A DNA stretch of 64,000 nucleotides from Triatoma infestans. Its lineage: Eukaryota; Arthropoda; Insecta; Hemiptera; Reduviidae. Made by a program: the position numbers and the translations under genes. Every line of letters begins with the position of its first letter. Position 1 is the first letter of the stretch. Below the pieces are notes generated by a model. It was not told the origin of the DNA. It did not search any database and saw nothing but the letters and a program-made list of their open reading frames with translations. The DNA lies in the NCBI GenBank assembly GCA_011037195.1, contig JAAEAF010000390.1, forward strand, positions 1 through 64,000, written 5' to 3'. Shown here in pieces: positions 59,958 to 64,000 of this stretch.

Positions 59958-60604
59958 ATCTTTACTACCATTTAGCTTTCAAAATATGATTATAAAATTA
60001 TTGTGAACTAAAGGGTAGATAAATATCTTAATCATTTAATTATTAAATGAAATAATTGTGCTAGAAATTACTGGAATAAGATAAAAAAAAATTTATCAAA
60101 TGCTAAAACATCTTACACAAATTTCCAACCCCTAATTAACTTTTCAATGCTAAGTTCAAATAATACTTAGGATTCCTGCACAGAATGAATGAAATAATTG
60201 TAATATCTGAATTACTTGGATTAATATGAAATGGGGAACACAAAAATTCCCAAATAACATTGCAAGACAGAAAATATGTTCATTTTGTAGTTTTGATATT
60301 TAAGCTTAAATTCGCAGCCCACATAGAAAAGAAAATAAATTTCTCCCAGAAAAACGATAGGAAAGTTACATTGTTTGTGCGTATATGTAATACGCGCGCG
60401 CAACATTATGCGGTAAATTTGTTTTAAAAAAATTAAAAATACAAAAGTAACTTCTTATTAGTGGGGAGAGAGGGGGGAATAAATTTAAAAATTTAGAGGG
60501 TTGGTTTAAGAAATTCAATATATTTTATGGACTAAAAATGATGTGAGATGAAGGATTTTTCTATGTTCGGTTTGTTGTAGATTATTGTAGGGGATTATTG
60601 CACG
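59958..60604. other. No recognisable gene
   Basis: AT-rich; nothing recognised. Confidence 0.5.
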
Positions 60605-60825
60605 GCGACCTGAAAGATCTACTGTGCCACCCGGAGCCTTCTCCAATGCATAGCAGGCCTCCGAGCAGTGTTCTCTAGCTACAGACAACATTGCCCATCA
60701 CCGGACAGTGAGTTGTAGGGGCTCCTAAGAAGAAAATATGTAAGGGCAGCATGCTGGATTCGAATCCGGGACCTCCGCGTTGCTATCCAGCGCGCTAATC
60801 CCACTGAGCTAATCCCTTCCTTCTC
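60605..60825 (-). repeat. tRNA-derived SINE, family S1, best-preserved copy
   Basis: The minus strand starts ggattagctcagtggga with ttagcgcgctgg (A box) and ggattcgaatcc (B box, near 60755-60766), spaced as in a tRNA. The body includes the complements of caccggacagtgag, ggcctccgagcagtgttc and cccggagccttctc. Closest to 7931-8147 in this window. Confidence 0.9.
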
Positions 60826-63380
60826 CCTTGGCTTTCGCCAATTAACTAGGGACGGAGACCTAGTTTGTGTACTGTGTTGGTCCTTGTCTTTAAAGTGTAG
60901 AGTGTATGTAGTTTACGTGTATAAGTGTACTGTACTGATGAAGTGCATGGATTACTGAGCTGTGGTGACCCGTGGGCTCGCTACTCCCCAAGTAACTCCA
61001 TGCAACAGATACCTCCCCTTGCGGTTTAGAATAATTTTGTTTAGTAAACCTGATTTACAAAAGGAATATTGAAGCTTTAAAAATGTGCAAAACACACAGA
61101 TTCTGTGATATTGGCTGTCTAAGCCCTGTCTGTTTGATTACACTTAGGAGTCTGGAGAGAGAGAGAGACCCATGCTTTTGATGGCTGCACACATGAGGCA
61201 TCTTGCGCAGGCCACAGAATAAGGGTTCCTATGGAGCTCTTCCGGGTAAGGCGATCGGCCGCTTCATGGCCCTTTTAATCTTGAATGCCTAGGGGTAACG
61301 AGATTAGAAAGAAAAACCGTATTTTGGTTACTAATTTCCATGAGGATCCCCAAGCAGTCCCCACAAAAGTTTCGAGTTGACCTGGTACGAGCTGATGATG
61401 GCTAGGCTTCTGAGAAGATGAAGGCACTGGAATTAATATCCTATGAAAGAGTGTTGGTACGGATTGGTAGTAAGGTGGTTCCCCATCAAGGCCCAGAAGT
61501 TCTGAAATGACATTTCAAAGTTTAAATTCGCAGCTTTCTGCAAAAAAATAAAATAAAATAAATAAAACTGGTGCTTTCTTGTACACGTAATTAGTAAGAT
61601 GTTTAGAAAAAACGGTAAAAATCAAAACTACTGCCTAGATCTAAATTATACAATCGTTTAATTGCGTTTCAGTTGTGTAGTAGATAATATAATGCTTACT
61701 GTACGTCTAAAGTTTACTAAGTGTAAGTTTGTATGGGTACTATGCTTGTGGTAGTGGGTTAGGAGTTTCCTTGATTTTGGCTACATTTACTACTTCTTTA
61801 GAGGTGTCAATATCGTTGTGTTACCCGCATTGGCGCTTACACGTTCCTGACAAATTGGTTAGTCCATTTCTCCTAGTTATGGGAGGGTAATTCAATTACC
61901 AACTTTAAAGGATATCGAAAAAAAATCGGGTTTAAGAAAATCCCATAAAACTGAAAAAGGAAAACACGGAGTTTTTCAACTTAAGAGTTACAAATAGTTG
62001 TTTTTCGTTTATGACTTATTCTAATCTCACCCACAGACTTATATATAATATATATTTGCTAAAAATATATACTTGTATTCGAGGAACAGCTTGAAATTTA
62101 TGTATTTTCACTAAAATTCAACCGACAAAAAAACATATGAGTTTAAATATTTAAATTAATTTAAAAGGTTGTTTTTTTTTTGTAATGCATTTTTAAAAAT
62201 TATCTCTCTAGAGTAATCTTCAAAACAAAACAATAAAAAAAAAGAAGAAAATCCAGAGAAATGTCACAGTCAACTTTTGTGACAGTTAAAATGAAAGAGG
62301 AATGCAGTAACTTGTATCTCTGTCTGTTATATGTTAGTAACAGGGAGACAATAAATAAATAGACAATACAGAGACAAGATACGGCGAGAGAATATGCAGA
62401 TCGTAATGACAGCCATACGGGAGATACTACTGTTCCACCACCAAGTAGCAAAATTTCTCTTTCTCTCCGTCTCCAGCCTTCCCCGTACTAACATTGCCGC
62501 CAAAGACTCAATATGGAAGTTTTGTCCCCATTGGTTATAATAATCAGTTCCGCCCGCGCGTACACTTTAGAGGGGGAGAACACAATCCAGATTATGTAGA
62601 AGTTTACAACAAAAGATAATATAGAAACGCCCAGTGAGAGAATACCGTTTATGTCAAATCAACGTGCATGAGAACATATTCCATTGATAGTGGGAAATTA
62701 ATAAAATATGTCTGTAAAATTGTCGATATAATACAATAAACTATTTGCAAGAAATAATAAAAAATAAACAGTATAACTGAATTATGTTAAATAGAAAAAA
62801 CATTAAAAAATAATAAGGTTAATACGATCTAAATCTACGAGAAGTTAGTAGAGCTGATAAATTATTGCTGTAATGGGGTTAAGGAAGACTGCCAGATCTC
62901 TTAAATGAATCTTAACGAGATAATGAAGATTGTTTAAGTAATTATATTAAGAATGATTTAAGGAGACTAATGGAAGTGCACGTTTTTTTTATCTCTTTCT
63001 TTCAGCTCTTCTTCACTCATCATTTCTACTGATAATATGAATATTTATTTTTTTCTTCTCTTTGTATTCATCAACAGCGCATTTTATTGCAGTTAGAATT
63101 TTAATTATTTAATAACTTATAATGCAAAGGAAACTGCACAACTTATTGATAGCACATAATATTATCAAGTTCTGCAACCATGCAGCAAGTTTGGAAATTT
63201 AATTAGAGCTCAACTGGAAATTTACTACAATAATTAAAGAGTGATGCGCCACTTTTCTACATTCGTGTTCAGGTCTCCAGTATTAACTTTCCGTCATAGT
63301 TAAAACTATTTAAATAAAGTTATAAAAAAATTATATAAATAGTAGTTCTAAAGTTCTAAAAGATACGAAAAGTATATCAT
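60826..63380. other. No recognisable gene
   Basis: A GC-richer island at 60840-61510 shows no motif; a short inverted repeat tgcatggattact / agtaactccatgca spans 60942-61002. The remainder is AT-rich. The frame at 62200-62451 (minus) has no recognisable family. Confidence 0.45.
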
Positions 63381-63387
63381 TCAATAG

Positions 63388-63921
63388 AAGAATATTGCTG
63401 GCTAATAGGGCACATACTTCGGTCTACAGAATTATGAAAAAAGTCGGCTACTCTCCAGGTCCACAAAAATAAGAATTTAGAAGACTCTCATCCGACCCGT
63501 TCTAACATATCACTAGAAACGACAAGCTTGCCCTCCTTAGATTTGAAAGGAAAATTCTTCGCAGGATCTAAAGAGCCATCCTAGAAGGGGAGACATGGAG
63601 ACGGAGAAGTAATAAGGAACTAAGGAATTTGTACAAGGATGTCGATGTGGTGGACTACATCAAAAGCTGGGGCGCCTGCGCTGCGCATGTAGGAAGAATG
63701 AATCCCGAGGAAGTGCCTCTCAAGTTATTGATAGGAAACATACACGGTGGTGTACGCAGAGTCGGGAGACCCATGTTGAGATGGAGTGATGCAGTGGCAA
63801 GAGATGCAAACAGCTCCCTTGGTGTCCGCAACTGGATGGTGGCGCGGCATCGAACCGTGACAACTGGCGTTCATCCATATAGGAGGCCAAGACTCGCGCA
63901 AGCGGGTTGTAGAGCCAAGTG
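63388..63921 (+). pseudogene. LINE reverse transcriptase C-terminal tail
   Basis: Plus-strand pieces in changing frames: RAHTSVYRIMKK, then NDKLALLRFERKILRRI, then RRRSNKELRNLYKDVDVVDYIKSWG, and AHVGRMNPEEVP with RVGRPMLRWSDAVARDANS. This order (FERKILR-I, R-x-N-x-EL, R-W-x-GH-x-x-RM, GRP-x-x-RW) is the tail of non-LTR retrotransposon proteins. A different lineage from the copy at 42890-43710. Frame changes near 63470, 63565 and 63670 show decay; the reverse transcriptase core is not present in the window. Confidence 0.75.
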
Positions 63922-64000
63922 AAGAAGAAGAAATCATCTCCAGAGGAAATTGTTCTAGTCTGAATATCGGTCATATTGGAATCATATGAAATGAGGAGGA

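Noticed and set aside
60725..60825. A functional tRNA gene
   Set aside because: The A and B boxes are good, but the sequence continues directly into the SINE body and does not close a full acceptor stem that I can see.

Overview
This window is AT-rich eukaryotic DNA and almost certainly comes from an arthropod, probably an insect. I see no bacterial operons, no complete cellular protein-coding gene, and no convincing functional tRNA or rRNA gene. The long open frames that can be recognised belong to transposons: several mariner copies, a Penelope-like GIY-YIG fragment, a Helitron helicase fragment, two LINE C-terminal fragments, solo LTRs and several tRNA-derived SINEs. The species cannot be named from sequence alone.

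Layout. 1-2035: a perfect 40-bp inverted repeat with two iteron-like direct repeats, followed by a badly decayed coding region whose motif order resembles rolling-circle Rep initiators (inference). 2640-6560: two families of degenerate tandem repeats; one copy keeps an 80-codon open frame. 6.8-13.9 kb: SINE pieces and an inverted pair of hammerhead-like repeats in otherwise featureless DNA. 16.3-17.5 kb: Penelope-like remnant on the minus strand. 19.8-22.6 kb: first full copy of an abundant Helitron/DINE-like family, then the end of a Tc1/mariner-superfamily element. 24.8-25.7 kb: SINEs, including a tandem dimer. 31.8-38.5 kb: three more DINE-like copies, two SINEs and a Helitron helicase relic. 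39.9-46.8 kb: mariner graveyard, LINE reverse transcriptase tail, an 18-20 bp minisatellite, and a mariner interrupted by a solo LTR. 50.5-57.4 kb: more DINE-like copies, a second solo LTR with a triplicated 3' end, and a SINE. 58.0-60.0 kb: a nearly intact mariner next to a second copy of the Tc1/mariner-superfamily end. 60.6-64.0 kb: SINE and LINE tail.

The strongest leads are: (1) hammerhead-ribozyme-like cores at seven places in at least two sub-families, some showing a paired C3/G8 to U3/A8 change; (2) the Rep-like fossil with its inverted repeat; (3) the LTR whose U5 end and primer-binding-like motif are repeated inside a single 4-bp target duplication; (4) the dispersed element with terminal inverted repeats, a terminal palindrome and internal ~300-bp repeats; (5) a mariner with matching termini and all catalytic motifs, broken by one apparent homopolymer base. 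Everything here is read by eye; no alignment or database search was possible.
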